64,000 nt of DNA. Source: Russula earlei (lineage: Eukaryota > Basidiomycota > Agaricomycetes > Russulales > Russulaceae). Location: the NCBI GenBank assembly GCA_025769875.1, contig JAGFNK010000089.1:62001-126000 (forward strand), in the 5' to 3' direction. Within the stretch, counting starts at the first letter, position 1, and the number at the start of each line of letters is the position of its first letter. A model generated the notes under the pieces. It was given only the letters and a program-made list of their open reading frames with translations, made no database searches and was not told the origin of the DNA. Below are positions 54,443 through 64,000 of the stretch, piece by piece. The position numbers and the translations under genes were made by a program.

Positions 54443-55405
54443 TGTCAAGACTCACTGTTGAACTATCCAGTTCAAGAGCGAGGGATAAGCTCGAAGACAA
54501 GTTGATAGACGTCCAAGACCACGTGGGCAAGGAGTAGAGTCCAGAGTAGTAACAAATACCAGAGAGGTACTGTTACTGTGAGAGTAGAGCAATCACGCAG
54601 GGAAGAGGCCAGGATAGTCACAAGGGGACGGTCCTTAAAGGAGTATCCCAGGGATGGAGAGTGCCGTAAACAAATGGACAGTCTGAGGACTGTCCGCTAC
54701 TTTATTGAGCGCTTATATACTACAAGAGAACTGCTAAATAGGGAACAAGTCATAACCTTGTTATCAAGCACAATAGAGTGATGAGTAAGAAGTCGGAGGA
54801 CGCTTACTGAGCATGCTCAGTCATGCTCAGTAAGCTGCTGAGTAAGAAGGCTTCTCTTGATGAGTAAGAGCTTCCATTGTCCACGTGTTCACTGCTTTAG
54901 TGCACGTGCAAGCACCTGATTCATTTCCTGTTAGTTAGTTTAGGGCCGGTCATTTGAGGACTTGTAGTTTGGTTAGGGAATAGTGTTATCTTATAAGGCC
55001 CTTATATAGTTCTATTAGGGTCCTTAGAGTCGACCCTAATACTTCTATTAAGGTCCTTAGTATTGCCTTATAGTTCGTTCTATAGTTATTAGAGTTGGTC
55101 TAATAATGCGTTGTAGGGCCTTTGATACTAGGTTAGTGCCTATTGTAGAGCTCCTAAGGGTCGTTCCAAAGGGTCCTTAGGAAGGCCCTAATACTGTCTT
55201 TTGTTGCTAGAAGGGTTGCCTTTAAGTGGGGCTTGCTGTATGTCGATTGTGCCGAGAATCGCTCGCGCAACAATGCGCGCACGATATTGTGGACACCTCT
55301 ACTCACCCCTTTTGCTCATGTGAACAGGGTGACACCATAGAGGCTGGGTTTCCTCCTATAAGGAAGGGTCCTTCAAGGGCCCTCTCCGGAGAATGGTTCA
55401 TGACA
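54443..55405 (-). repeat. 5' LTR of the Gypsy element
   Basis: 963 bases, tgtcaagactcac to ggttcatgaca on plus; matches the 3' LTR along its whole length. The bases just inside (minus tctggacagtctcttacc) would be the primer-binding region; no standard tRNA match was recognised. Confidence 0.92.
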
Positions 55406-55426
55406 TCTGGGGCATTTGCTTGATTC

Positions 55427-56254
55427 TGTTACGAACCAAGGCCAAGTCCTGGCCGAAGATTGTCCTATTTTACTCAAGAAGAACCTCTCTCACTTTGCAT
55501 TGCCAACTCCCTTCCATTTTCTGGGCTATTCCCCCTGCGGTACAAGATATTGCTATTGCAAAGGCACTATAACACGACCAGGCACCAGTTTCCTAATCGG
55601 GTAATCATCGCGTGGCAGCCACATGGCCACTCAGCCACCATGGACCCGAAACAGCGGCACAAACTCTTAGAAACTGTTGCATAAATCATCTGACATCATC
55701 AAGGCTCCAATGACATCATGGCTGACTGAGCGACTCCACAGTGACCTCATAGGCTCACTAAGCGCTCCACAGTGACATCATAATGATGTCATCACTCCAC
55801 AATGATCAGTAATGCGCTCAGTAAGCCTGAAAGTTGACACAAGCAAGTTTATGCCTCTGTAGTCCTATTGGATGGTACCAAAGAGTCTAGAATAGTCCCA
55901 GTGCTTTGTAATCGACCCTGTATACTGTATATAAGCCCCAATGAAGCATAGCAGTCGTCAGACTGTCCATTTGTGATACTCTCCACTTCCTGGGTACTCC
56001 CCTGCGACTGCTCAGTCTAAAGCCTTCCCTCGTCTTCAAGGTACTCTTCAACGACCGCCTTGTTTAAAGTCCCTCGCTGCACTGGCCTCCACTCTTCGCC
56101 TCTGCCTCTTGCAACACATACCAGTCCCCATCTGGTATCTTCTAGTCGTTTGGCTCGTCCTCCTGTTCAACGCCGCTTACGCCGCGTACCATCTGTTCCG
56201 ACCCCTGCCCACCTGCTCCTGAGTCCTTAGTGATCAGCAGTACGTGTCTTGACA
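55427..56254 (-). mobile_element. Solo LTR 4
   Basis: 828 bases, tgttacgaacc to gtgtcttgaca on plus, flanked by the target duplication gattc (55422-55426 and 56255-56259). Same orientation as solo LTR 3. Its host sequence is not recognised. Confidence 0.95.
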
Positions 56255-56259
56255 GATTC

Positions 56260-56537
56260 CCTGCAAGCCTACAGTCCTGAAGCTATAATCAGTGATATTT
56301 CACAGGAGAACAAGCTCAGGGCTTGTTCTCATCAACTGACAGGTTTATATAGACAAGAGAATACTATATCAAATAGTAGTCATGAGGTAGAAGTGAGGTG
56401 ATTGAACTGGAACATGCTAGAAACTGATGGTACATGCGAGGCTAGATGAGTCATGAGAACATGCAGGAACTGTGAAGTATGTCTGGGTAGGCTTGTCCGG
56501 TTGCCAGTCTGGTCCAAGACACTGGTACTTGTGACAC
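56260..56537. other. Unrecognised repeat-like segment
   Basis: Contains a TATA-like tttatatagac and ends ttgtgaca directly against a Ser/Pro/Ala repeat fragment. This suggests the end of another LTR, but its start was not found. Confidence 0.25.
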
Positions 56538-57082
56538 AGTCAGCTGCCACCACCACACCCTCAGCCTTGTTTGTTGCCTCATCCACTGCCGTTCCAGCCT
56601 AGTCCCAGCCACCGCTCTGTTCCCATGTCTGCCATTGCCCCTGCATTGCCCCTGTGTTGCCCCCTGCCACGCGCCCCCTCTCATCACCTCCACTCTGTCA
56701 GTCACCAACATTGCAGCACAAGCGTCCACCACTGCCACTGCCGCTCTTATCTTAGCCTTGTCTGCTGCCACCTCAGGCTCACCTGCTGTATCCTTAGCCA
56801 TGCCCTCCATCATCTCCACTCTCTCATCCCCAGCCCATTCCTCCCTCAAGCCTCATGGCCCCTGGCATCGACATGCTGATGCACATCCTCCTTCCCCTTG
56901 CAGGTCCTGAGGGATTCAACCCCAACGCACAGGAGCAGCTCCCAGAGGCACTGCAATTCCCCCTGCTGGCCAAGCAGTGTGAGCCAGACACTGCATTATG
57001 GCTCACCCACATGGAGATGTTGCTCTTGCTATCACCTGCAAGTGTACTTCTCATTGTAACTATTTGTAATACACATTCTTAG
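56538..57082 (+). mobile_element. Ser/Pro/Ala-rich unit, CpG-depleted 3' fragment
   Basis: Colinear with 32170-32702 and 58862-59391, down to the C-terminal block MLMHILLPLAGPEGFNPNAQ and WLTHMEMLLLLSPASVLLIV. Many CpG sites of the other copies read TpG or CpA here. A P1 unit follows, as after the other copies. Confidence 0.7.
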
Positions 57083-57163
57083 CTACCTTCTGCAATAAGT
57101 ATTTCCCTTTCCCCTCTATCTCTGACTGCCTCAAGATGTACATCAGAGGCCATCTAACAACTG

Positions 57164-57952
57164 TCATGATTGCTGAACAGACTTGTCCAGCATATCCTGC
57201 ATTTCATCCTCATTGACCTCCTCATTCCATCCATCACTATCTGTAATCACATAAAATGTTCCTCTAACATAGCTTGTTATGTGATCTGTCACAGTGCATT
57301 CTCTGGTTTTTCCATTCTTGGGATCTTGGTAGGAGAATTGTTCACCAACATGTTCCCCAAAAGTTTCTTTTGATTGAGTTGCTGGGAAGAAAGCAGACAC
57401 CACATGAGGTGGAAGTCGTGGAACTGCATTTGAATTTGACTCAAGTGGCAACTTCATGTTTGCCATGAGTTGTTCAGTACTGCCTTGACATTAATGTGCA
57501 GAAAATATGTTAGTACACTAAATACGCACGAGAGCTGTCGAGATTCATTCATGATTTGGCGTCGATCAGGATCACATAGCTTCACAAGATCTTGCTCAAT
57601 AACACATTGAATGGCAGCTGAACATGCAAAAATTATCAGATAGCAACTATGGGAAGATACATGATTGAGAAGGGCATCACAGTGATGAGTTGAGAACACA
57701 CTCTTCAGGAGCTCTTGACTCAATTTTGCAAGCCTTGTCCACAGCAGAGAAGAACCTTGCCCTTGCAGCCTCATCCCCCTGGGATGGCCGATAGAATTCT
57801 GAGCAGTGTTTCCAATTCTCAACTGCCTCTTTGTAAAGTTGAGATTTGTTAGGTAGAATTCGAATGCATTGAGAGCAAGTTTCCATGAGAATGAAGTACT
57901 TTGTCATTGCCTCTGTGAGGCGTCGAACCTCTGGATTAGTTGAAGTTGACAT
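57164..57952 (-). CDS. P1 repeat-unit gene, copy 2 (unknown function)
   Basis: Same architecture as copy 1, with the frame open across both introns: MSTSTNPEVRRLTEAMTKYF, AIQCVIEQDLVKLCDPDRRQ, then TEQLMANMKLPLESNSNA and GEHVGEQFSYQDPKNGKTRE through to DKSVQQS. The splice ends match those in the other copies. This is the most intact of the three. Confidence 0.55.
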
Positions 57953-57995
57953 GGATGTTGTGGCCAAGTTGTGATGCAACCGCGTGCCAATTGTG

Positions 57996-59391
57996 CGTGA
58001 TCCCCCCTGTCAACGCCCCTTTCCCTCACTCAACTCTGCACCCCCCCCAGAATGACGATCCGTGGACGGCCATGTGGCGACGTTGCAGACACTTTGCCAA
58101 GGTGCGCACCCCTACCCTCTACAGTCCCTCAGCAGTTCCGTCCATCGTAGCCCCAGCCGCGGTATCGCCTATCGCTATCGCCCCGTCAGCCCCGCCAGTC
58201 CCAGCGGTCTCGCCAGCCGTCGTCCTCACCTCTGCACCCTCAGCCACACCCATAGCTCAGCCAGTCGCCTCCAGTCTCATCAACCGTAGCCTCAGTTCCA
58301 ACCATCGCAGTCTCGGTTCCGTACATCGTGCCCTCATCATCGTCCGTCGTCTCTGCGTTGCCAATCGCCGGCTCCGCATACACAGCCACCGCCGCCACCT
58401 CACTTTCACCAGTCTCGCCACCTCTGTCTTGGTCTCATCCGCTCCCATGCCCTCAGTCGTCTCATCCCCATCAGCCCCGGTCACAGCCTCGCCCGCCTCA
58501 GCCTCACCCGCCACCATCGCCTCTACCGCTCTCGCCTCGCGCTCTGCCACCCCCGTAGCCCCAGCTCTGCCTGCTCCCTCTGCCGCGTCTGTAGCACCCC
58601 CTTAGTTCCACATGCCGCCGTCTCTGACTGGTCGGCCACCGCCCCAGTCTCGTCCGCCGCTGCCGCGCCCTCCGTCGCCTCCTCTCCGCCAGCCCCAGTC
58701 ACAGCCTCACCAGCCACCGCCTCCGCGCCCTCAGTCCCGGCCTTGGCATTGCCAACCGCCTCCGTCACCCTTGCAGCTCTCATCTCGCGCTCTGCCGCGC
58801 CCATAGCCTCAGCCTCGCCCACCGACGTCTTAGCGCCGCCCGCCGCCTCAGACCCAGCTCAGTCAGCCGCCGCCACCACGCCCTCAGCCTCGTCCGCCGT
58901 CTCGTCGGCCGCCGTTCCGGGCCTAGTCCCAGCCACCGCTCTGTTCCCGCCGTCTGCCGTCGCCCCTGCGTCGCCCCCTGCCGCCGTGCCCTCTGTCATC
59001 ACCTCCGCTCTGTCAGTCACCGACGTCGCAGCACAAGCGTCCGCCGCCGCCGCTCTCGTCTTAGCCTCGTCCGCTGCCGCCTCAGGCTCACCCGCCGTAT
59101 CCTTAGCCATGCCCTCCGTCGTCTCCACTCTCTCGTCCCCAGCCCGTTCCTCCCTCGAGCCTCGCGGCCCCCGGCATCGACACGCTGACGCACGTCCTCC
59201 TTCCCCTCGCGGGTCCCGAGGGATTCGACCCCGACGCACAGGAGCAGCTCCTGGAGGCACTGCAATTCCTCCTGCTGGCCAAGCAGTGTGAGCCGGATGC
59301 CGCGTTATGGCTCACCCACATGGAGACGTTGCTCTTGCTATCACCTGCGAGTGTACTTCTCCTTGTAGTTATTTGTAATACAAATCCTTAG
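57996..59391 (+). mobile_element. Ser/Pro/Ala-rich unit with the first type of 3' end
   Basis: Begins ...QNDDPWTAMWRRCRHFAKVR, follows the 33.6-kb copy closely, then switches near 58.9 kb to the 3' end seen at 32.2-32.7 kb (GPEGFDPDAQE, then LTHMETLLLLSPASVLLLVV). It is a hybrid or full version of the two 3' end types. Confidence 0.6.
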
Positions 59392-59545
59392 CTACCCTTC
59401 TGCAATAAATATTTCCCTTTCCCCTCTATCTCTGAGTGCCTCAAGATGTTCTGGAGTTCTCATCATGTCTGCATTCAAACTTGTTTTCTGCATTGAGAGA
59501 GTCAGCCTGAGAAGGCAATGTACATCAGAGGCCATCTAACAACTG

Positions 59546-60334
59546 TCATGATTGCTGAACAGACTTGTCCAGCATATCCTGCATTTCATCCTCATTGACC
59601 TCCTCATCCCATCCATCACTATCTGTAATCACATAAAATGTTCCTCTAACATAGCTTGTTATGTGATCTGTCACGGTGCATTCTCTGGTTTTTCCATTCT
59701 TGAGATCTTGGTAGGAGAATTGTTCACCAACATGTTCCCCAAAAGTTTCTTTTGATTGAGTTGCTGGGAAGAAAGCAGACACCAGATGAGGTGGAAGTCG
59801 TGGAGCCACATTTGAATTTGACTCAAGTGGCAACATCCTGTTTGCCATGACTTGTTCAAAACTGCATTGACATTAATGTATAGAAGATATGTTAGTACAT
59901 GACATACGCACGGGAGCCGATGAGATTCATTCATGATATGGGATTGATCAGCTTCAGATAGCTTCACAAGATCTTGCTCAATAACACATTGAATGGCAGC
60001 TGAACATGCAAAAATTATCAGATAGCAACTATGGGAGATACATGATTGAGAAGGGCATCACAATGACAAGTTGAGAACACACTCTTCAGGAGCTCTTGAC
60101 TCAATTTTGCAAGCCTTGTCCTACAGCAGAGAAGAACCTTGCCCTTGCAGCCTCATCCCCCTGGGATGGCCGATAGAACTCTGAGTGGTGTTTCCAATTC
60201 TCAACTGCCTCTTTGTAAAGTTGAGATTTGTTAGGCAGAATTCGAATGCATTGAGAGCAAGTTTCCATGAGAATGTAGTACTTTGTCATTGCCTCTGTGA
60301 GGCGTAGAACCTCTGGATTAGTTGAAGTTGACAT
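59546..60334 (-). pseudogene. P1 repeat-unit gene, copy 3 (frame-shifted)
   Basis: As copies 1 and 2, but an extra base in ttgtcctacagc (about 60118-60122 on plus) turns FFSAVDKACK into FFSAVGQGLQN and a stop. The downstream parts (IMNESHRL and EEVNEDEMQDMLDKSVQQS) are conserved. Confidence 0.6.
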
Positions 60335-60371
60335 GGATGTTGTGGCCAAGTTGTGACGCAACCGCGTGCCA

Positions 60372-62193
60372 ATTGTGCGCCTATCGTGATCCCCCCTGTC
60401 AACGCCCCTTTCCCTCCCTCAACTCTGCACCCCCCAGAATGACGATCCGTGGACGGCCATGTGGCGACGTTGCAGACACTTTGCCAAGGTGCGCACCCCT
60501 ACCCTCTACAGTCCCTCAGCAGTTCCGTCCACCGTAGCCCCAGCCGCGGTATCGCCTATCGCTATCGCCCCGTCAGCCCCGCCAGTCCCAGCCTTAGCGG
60601 TCTCGCCAGCCGTCGTCCTCACCTCTGCACCCTCAGCCACACCCATAGCTCAGCCAGTCGCCTCCAGTCTCATCAACCGTAGCCTCAGTTCCAACCATCG
60701 CAGTCTCGGTTCCGTACATCGTGCCCTCATCATCGTCCGTCGTCTCTGCGTTGCCAATCGCCGGCTCCGCATCTTCCACAGCCACCGCCGCCACCTCACT
60801 TTCACCAGTCTCGCCAGCCACCTCTGTCTTGGTCTCATCCGCTCCATGCCCTCAGTCGTCTCATCCCCCTCAGCCCCGGTCACAGCCTCGCCCGCCTTAG
60901 AAATCTCAGCCTGCCATCCGCCACCATCGCCTCTACCGCTCTCGCCTCGCGCTCTGCCACCCCCGTAGCCTCAGCTCTGCCTGCTCCCTCTGCCGCGTCT
61001 GTAGCACCCCCTTAGTTCCACATGCCGCCGTCTCTGACTGGTCGGCCACCGCCCCAGTCTCGTCCGCCGCTGCCGCGCCCTCCGTCGCCTCCTCTCCGCC
61101 AGCCCCAGTCACAGCCTCACCAGCGACCGCCACTGCGCCCGCATCAGCCACCGCCTCCGCGCCCTCAGTCCCGGCCTCGGCATTGCCAACCGCCTCCGTC
61201 ACCCCTGCAGCTCTCATCTCGCGCTCTGCCGCGCCCATAGCCTCAGCCTCGCCCACCGACGTCTTAGCGCCGCCCGCCGCCTCGGACCCAGCTCAGTCAG
61301 CCGCCGCCACCACGTTCTCAGCCTCGTCCGCCGTCTCGTCGGCCGCCTTTCCGGGCCTAGTCCCAGCCACTGCTCTGTCCCCGCCGTCTGCCTTCGCTCG
61401 GGCGTCGCCCACTGCCATCTCCCCTCCCGCCGCCGCACCCTCCGTTGTCACCCCCGCTCCGTCCGTCTCCGCCGTCGCTCCAGTTCAGTTCGCCTCCGCC
61501 TCCTTGGTCTCACCCACAGCCTCACCGCCATCCGCCGCCACCGTTTTAGATTCGCCTGACACCAGCATCGCAGCACCGTCGCAACCCCTCATCACCAGCA
61601 ACAACCCAGAAGACCAAGAGGGCCCCGGCCACGAACTTAGCCACAACATGCTACAACAGGAGCGGAAGCCGCCGCCACCCGCAGGAGAAGCAGCCGCCGC
61701 CAACAGCACACCGCAGGCCGCCACCCACATCGCCTCCCCGTCCGTTCGCGCGCTCTCGCCCACGTCTGCTGCCGCCACCTGCAGTGGAGACGACCCCGCC
61801 ACCACCGCCGCAAGACCACAAAGACCACCCCCGCGCAAGCCGCCCCACGCATCCTCCACCTCCACCTCCACCTCCACCGCCATCTCGCCACCGCCTTCGT
61901 CCTTGTCTCCATCGCCTCCATCTCCCACGACCCTCACCCTCCGTCGCCTCTTCCGTTGCCACTCGCCACCGCCCTCGCTCTCTCCGCCCCATCGCCTCAC
62001 CCAACCGCGCGGATGCCTCCACCAGCAGCCACAACAACACTGCCCGCCATCGCCGTCACCACTCCGTCGTCACTCGTCACTCGCCTCTTCTGTCATCTCC
62101 GTCGCCATCGCCTCTCACCATCGCCGATGCCTCCGCCACAAGCAATCAGCGACCGCAAGGTTCAAGAACGCTCGCATTCAGATGCTTGACTGA
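60372..62193 (+). mobile_element. Ser/Pro/Ala-rich unit, block B copy
   Basis: Colinear with 33628-35398, including the long frame 61183-62193 of the same length (336 codons), ending FKNARIQMLD. Small in-frame insertions and deletions distinguish it, for example extra Pro codons near 61860. It is followed by the purine tract and LTR-like segment. Confidence 0.55.
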
Positions 62194-62228
62194 GAATATA
62201 TATACAAACTTTCAACCCCCCGGGGAGA

Positions 62229-62338
62229 TGTAAGGCTGACCACGGGATCACGTGCGGAAACGCGACACGACGCGACATGACGCCTTGTGGATGTAATTAA
62301 TATGATATATAGGCTCTAATAGTCCCCACGAGTTAACA
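62229..62338 (+). repeat. Short LTR-like segment (block B)
   Basis: Counterpart of 35431-35551 with about 11 bases deleted near its start (tgtaaggctgaccacggg). Confidence 0.35.
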
Positions 62339-62504
62339 TTTCGAGGAGGCGCATTACCGTATCTAAATCATACTACCCGCAAATAATTGGTTCTAAGAAT
62401 CGAATGCCGCGTTTGGGTTTCAGAACTAAAGCGTCGAGTATCGGGCCAGGCGGCTGAGGACTCTGATGACAGTTGGAGATGTGAATAATAGCGCACTTGA
62501 GCCC

Positions 62505-62656
62505 CAGAATGCACCATTTGTCTCTACCATCATGGACCCTGTCACTGCTGAGCACATTTCTTTCTATTCATGCACACTATTCATTGTGCATCAATAGAAA
62601 GAAACATGCTCAGCAGTGATGGGGTCCATGGTGGTAGAGACAAATGGTGCATTCTG
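62505..62656. repeat. Large palindrome, 72-base arms (block B)
   Basis: Arms 62505-62576 and 62585-62656 around the same 8-base spacer ctattcat as in block A, with a few substitutions between arms and between blocks. Confidence 0.95.
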
Positions 62657-63076
62657 CACAAGCTTTGCCTCTATTCTTCCTAAGGCGTTACACAGCAATA
62701 TTTGCGCGCCCTCACTGAACACCACGCCATCGCCATCGCTGACGTCAAGCTTGTCCCGCGCTAGTACTCTCCGCCCCAGGTCGGTGCGCGCGACCTGATC
62801 TCCACCGTCTGGAACATGCTCGACCGAGACACAATTGAACAGCAACCTCATTGTCGATTTCATGAGAAGAAGGAAATGGACCTGCTCAGTGCTTGGAATA
62901 CGTCCAAGATAGAGCCCGCGCGAGTTCCCTTCATCCTTGCACCCACGAACGCGGGCATGGACTATGCGTCGATTGCCAACAGCCAAGTTCTGAATGCCCA
63001 CCGTGTCGCGCCACCGCCCCGCAGTTTGAGACCACGTCACACAGGCTCTCAGAAAGCCATGAATCGGATCGGCCAA
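62591..63076 (-). CDS. ORF X of the repeat block (unknown)
   Basis: 161 codons on minus, with text such as TMRLLFNCVSVEHVPDGGDQ, VFSEGAQILLCNALGRIEAK and LVQNAPFVSTTMDPITAEHV. The peptide at its end is repeated, inverted, by the palindrome. A plus-strand frame over the same DNA (62816-63160, MLDRDTIEQQPHCRFHEKKE, then FILAPTNAGMDYASIANSQV) looks equally protein-like, so the coding strand is uncertain. Confidence 0.3.
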   Translation of the reverse strand: MADPIHGFLRACVTWSQTAGRWRDTVGIQNLAVGNRRIVHARVRGCKDEGNSRGLYLGRIPSTEQVHFLLLMKSTMRLLFNCVSVEHVPDGGDQVARTDLGRRVLARDKLDVSDGDGVVFSEGAQILLCNALGRIEAKLVQNAPFVSTTMDPITAEHVSFY

Positions 63077-63160
63077 CCTTTTTCTCCCGTCATCACCATG
63101 CCCTCACTGCCCTCACCTTCCTCGTCGTCCCTGTCGATAGCAAGGTCCTTGCCGCCTTGA

Positions 63161-63600
63161 CCGCCTCCGCAAGTCGAAGACGCCTCAACACCTGCGCGTG
63201 CACCACATTCCGCCCTCTCCCGCGCACCTACACAACCAGCTGAAGAGACCTGCTCAACTTCACCGCCGTCGTTGTCCTCGAACGTAGTTCAAGTCGTCCG
63301 TCACTGTACTTTCGCGTAAGTGTTACCTCTCAGCCCTAACTTTCGTTTTCTCTCAGTTCGGACCCTCTGTCGACAGCTCACCGAGTCCGACTTTGACGGC
63401 GCGCACTTTCACCTTCCACGAGAGAAGGAACGTTGTTCAATATAGGGCTGTCAGGCTGCGTCAGTTGTCGTTGATGGTTTCAAAAGTATCATCAGCCCTA
63501 AGTATGCATGTCTAACAAGGTAATAAACTGCATTGGAGATACCCTGGCAGGAACCCAGCGATCGGCATCGCCATGATCCATAGGAGGCCAGATCTTCACC
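63161..63600. other. Unassigned region
   Basis: No recognised gene. It may include upstream exons of the kinase fragment, but none could be tied to it. Confidence 0.3.
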
Positions 63601-63639
63601 AGTTGAAGTGGACGGGCCAGTGCCGCCAAACCGATGACA

Positions 63640-63986
63640 AGACAACAGCGACCTTCGACTCCCAACTTGGCCAGTCCGATCCAACTCTTCTGTGTGGAGC
63701 AGATGACCCACCCAGGGGTTGGGAGATGGTGAATGCGGTATATTGGTAAGTTGATCGACCAGAACCAGTTCCAAATTAGATTGACCAACTCACAGCGCAT
63801 GAAGCTGCTTACGCGGCTGGTGTCCTTCATCGTGACCTTAACCCAGGAAATATCACGATTTTCCGTGATGAAGATAATCCGTTGAACATCAGAGGTGGCA
63901 TGCTCATTGACTGGGATCTCAGCAAGGCTGTCGATCAAATGAACGAACACACTGCTGCACATCAGGATTCACGCACCGGAAGTTAA
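63640..63986 (+). pseudogene. FunK1-type protein kinase fragment
   Basis: The final exon reads AHEAAYAAGVLHRDLNPGNI, TIFRDEDNPLNIRGGMLIDW, DLSKAVDQMNEHTAAHQDSR and stops at 63984-63986. HRDLNPGN is the catalytic loop and LIDWDLSK the metal-binding segment typical of fungal FunK1 kinases. A preceding exon (about 63640-63750, ending PPRGWEMVNAVYW) ends at a GTAAGT donor, but the obvious splice sites do not preserve the frame. The kinase N-lobe was not found and the C-lobe is cut short, so it is a fragment. Confidence 0.6.
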
Positions 63987-64000
63987 ATGTATGAAGTAGT

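Larger units (their letters stand above)
43507..55405 (-). mobile_element. Gypsy (Ty3-type) chromovirus with extra ORFs upstream of gag
   Basis: A minus-strand element is bounded by two near-identical LTRs (5' LTR at 54443-55405, 3' LTR at 43507-44468). In transcription order it has an unusual leader region with several ORFs (about 54.4-50.8 kb), gag with a CCHC knuckle, protease, RT, RNase H, integrase and a chromodomain. Two solo LTRs (51824-52652 and 46686-47514) are inserted within it. Removing these and their target duplications leaves about 10.2 kb, long for a fungal Gypsy. A polypurine tract (aaagaggggatgaa) precedes the 3' LTR. The flanking 5-mers (gggtt and tctgg) do not match. Confidence 0.9.

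Overview
The window looks like part of a basidiomycete genome, probably an Agaricomycete. Genes carry many short introns of about 50-55 bases with GT..AG ends. Characteristic families are present: an ERI1-like exonuclease, a Crinkler/RHS-like P-loop protein, a FunK1-type kinase fragment, a TmpA-like membrane protein, fungal mL60, a chromodomain Gypsy element and an intron-rich hAT element. All calls come from reading translations and splice sites by eye; no database search was run.

Left part, about 1-28 kb, is mostly single-copy genes: a TmpA-like membrane oxidoreductase with a one-base frame break (2.5-4.7 kb), an ERI1-like 3'-5' exoribonuclease on the minus strand with a one-base deletion (5.3-6.6 kb), a divergent actin paralogue in nine exons (6.8-8.4 kb, minus), the ribosome-biogenesis protein CMS1 (8.6-9.7 kb), mitochondrial ribosomal protein mL60 (minus) head to head with splicing factor SF3A1 (9.8-13.0 kb), a YebC/TACO1 mitochondrial translation factor (13.9-15.3 kb), a small secreted repeat protein (16.6-17.2 kb), an ER-type ubiquitin-conjugating enzyme of the UBE2J/Ubc6 class (21.2-22.5 kb), an eIF3g fragment (23.0-23.5 kb), a Crinkler/RHS-like protein (23.9-26.1 kb) and the WD40 protein STRAP (26.5-27.8 kb). 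Most are housekeeping genes of RNA processing, translation and protein quality control. They share no pathway, although two divergent pairs have very compact promoters.

Right part, about 28-64 kb, is a nest of mobile elements. A GC-rich family coding for Ser/Pro/Ala-rich protein, with an embedded gag-like domain, occurs in six pieces. It alternates with three copies of an unrecognised minus-strand two-intron gene (called P1 here). The block at 32.5-36.2 kb is repeated at 59.2-62.9 kb, including a 72-base-arm palindrome. Between the blocks lie a 4.2-kb hAT transposon, an 11.9-kb minus-strand Gypsy chromovirus with both LTRs, and four solo LTRs of another retrotransposon. Each solo LTR is 828-829 bases and has a perfect 5-base target duplication; two are inserted inside the Gypsy element.

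The most unusual content is (a) the Gypsy element, which carries about 3.6 kb of extra minus-strand reading frames between its 5' LTR and gag, including a duplicated C-x4-C-x2-H-x3-H motif; (b) changes at CpG sites that appear to have removed catalytic residues or made stops in both the Gypsy and hAT elements, and that are dense in one Ser/Pro/Ala copy; and (c) the actin paralogue, which has arginine at the normally methylated His73 and a six-base microexon.
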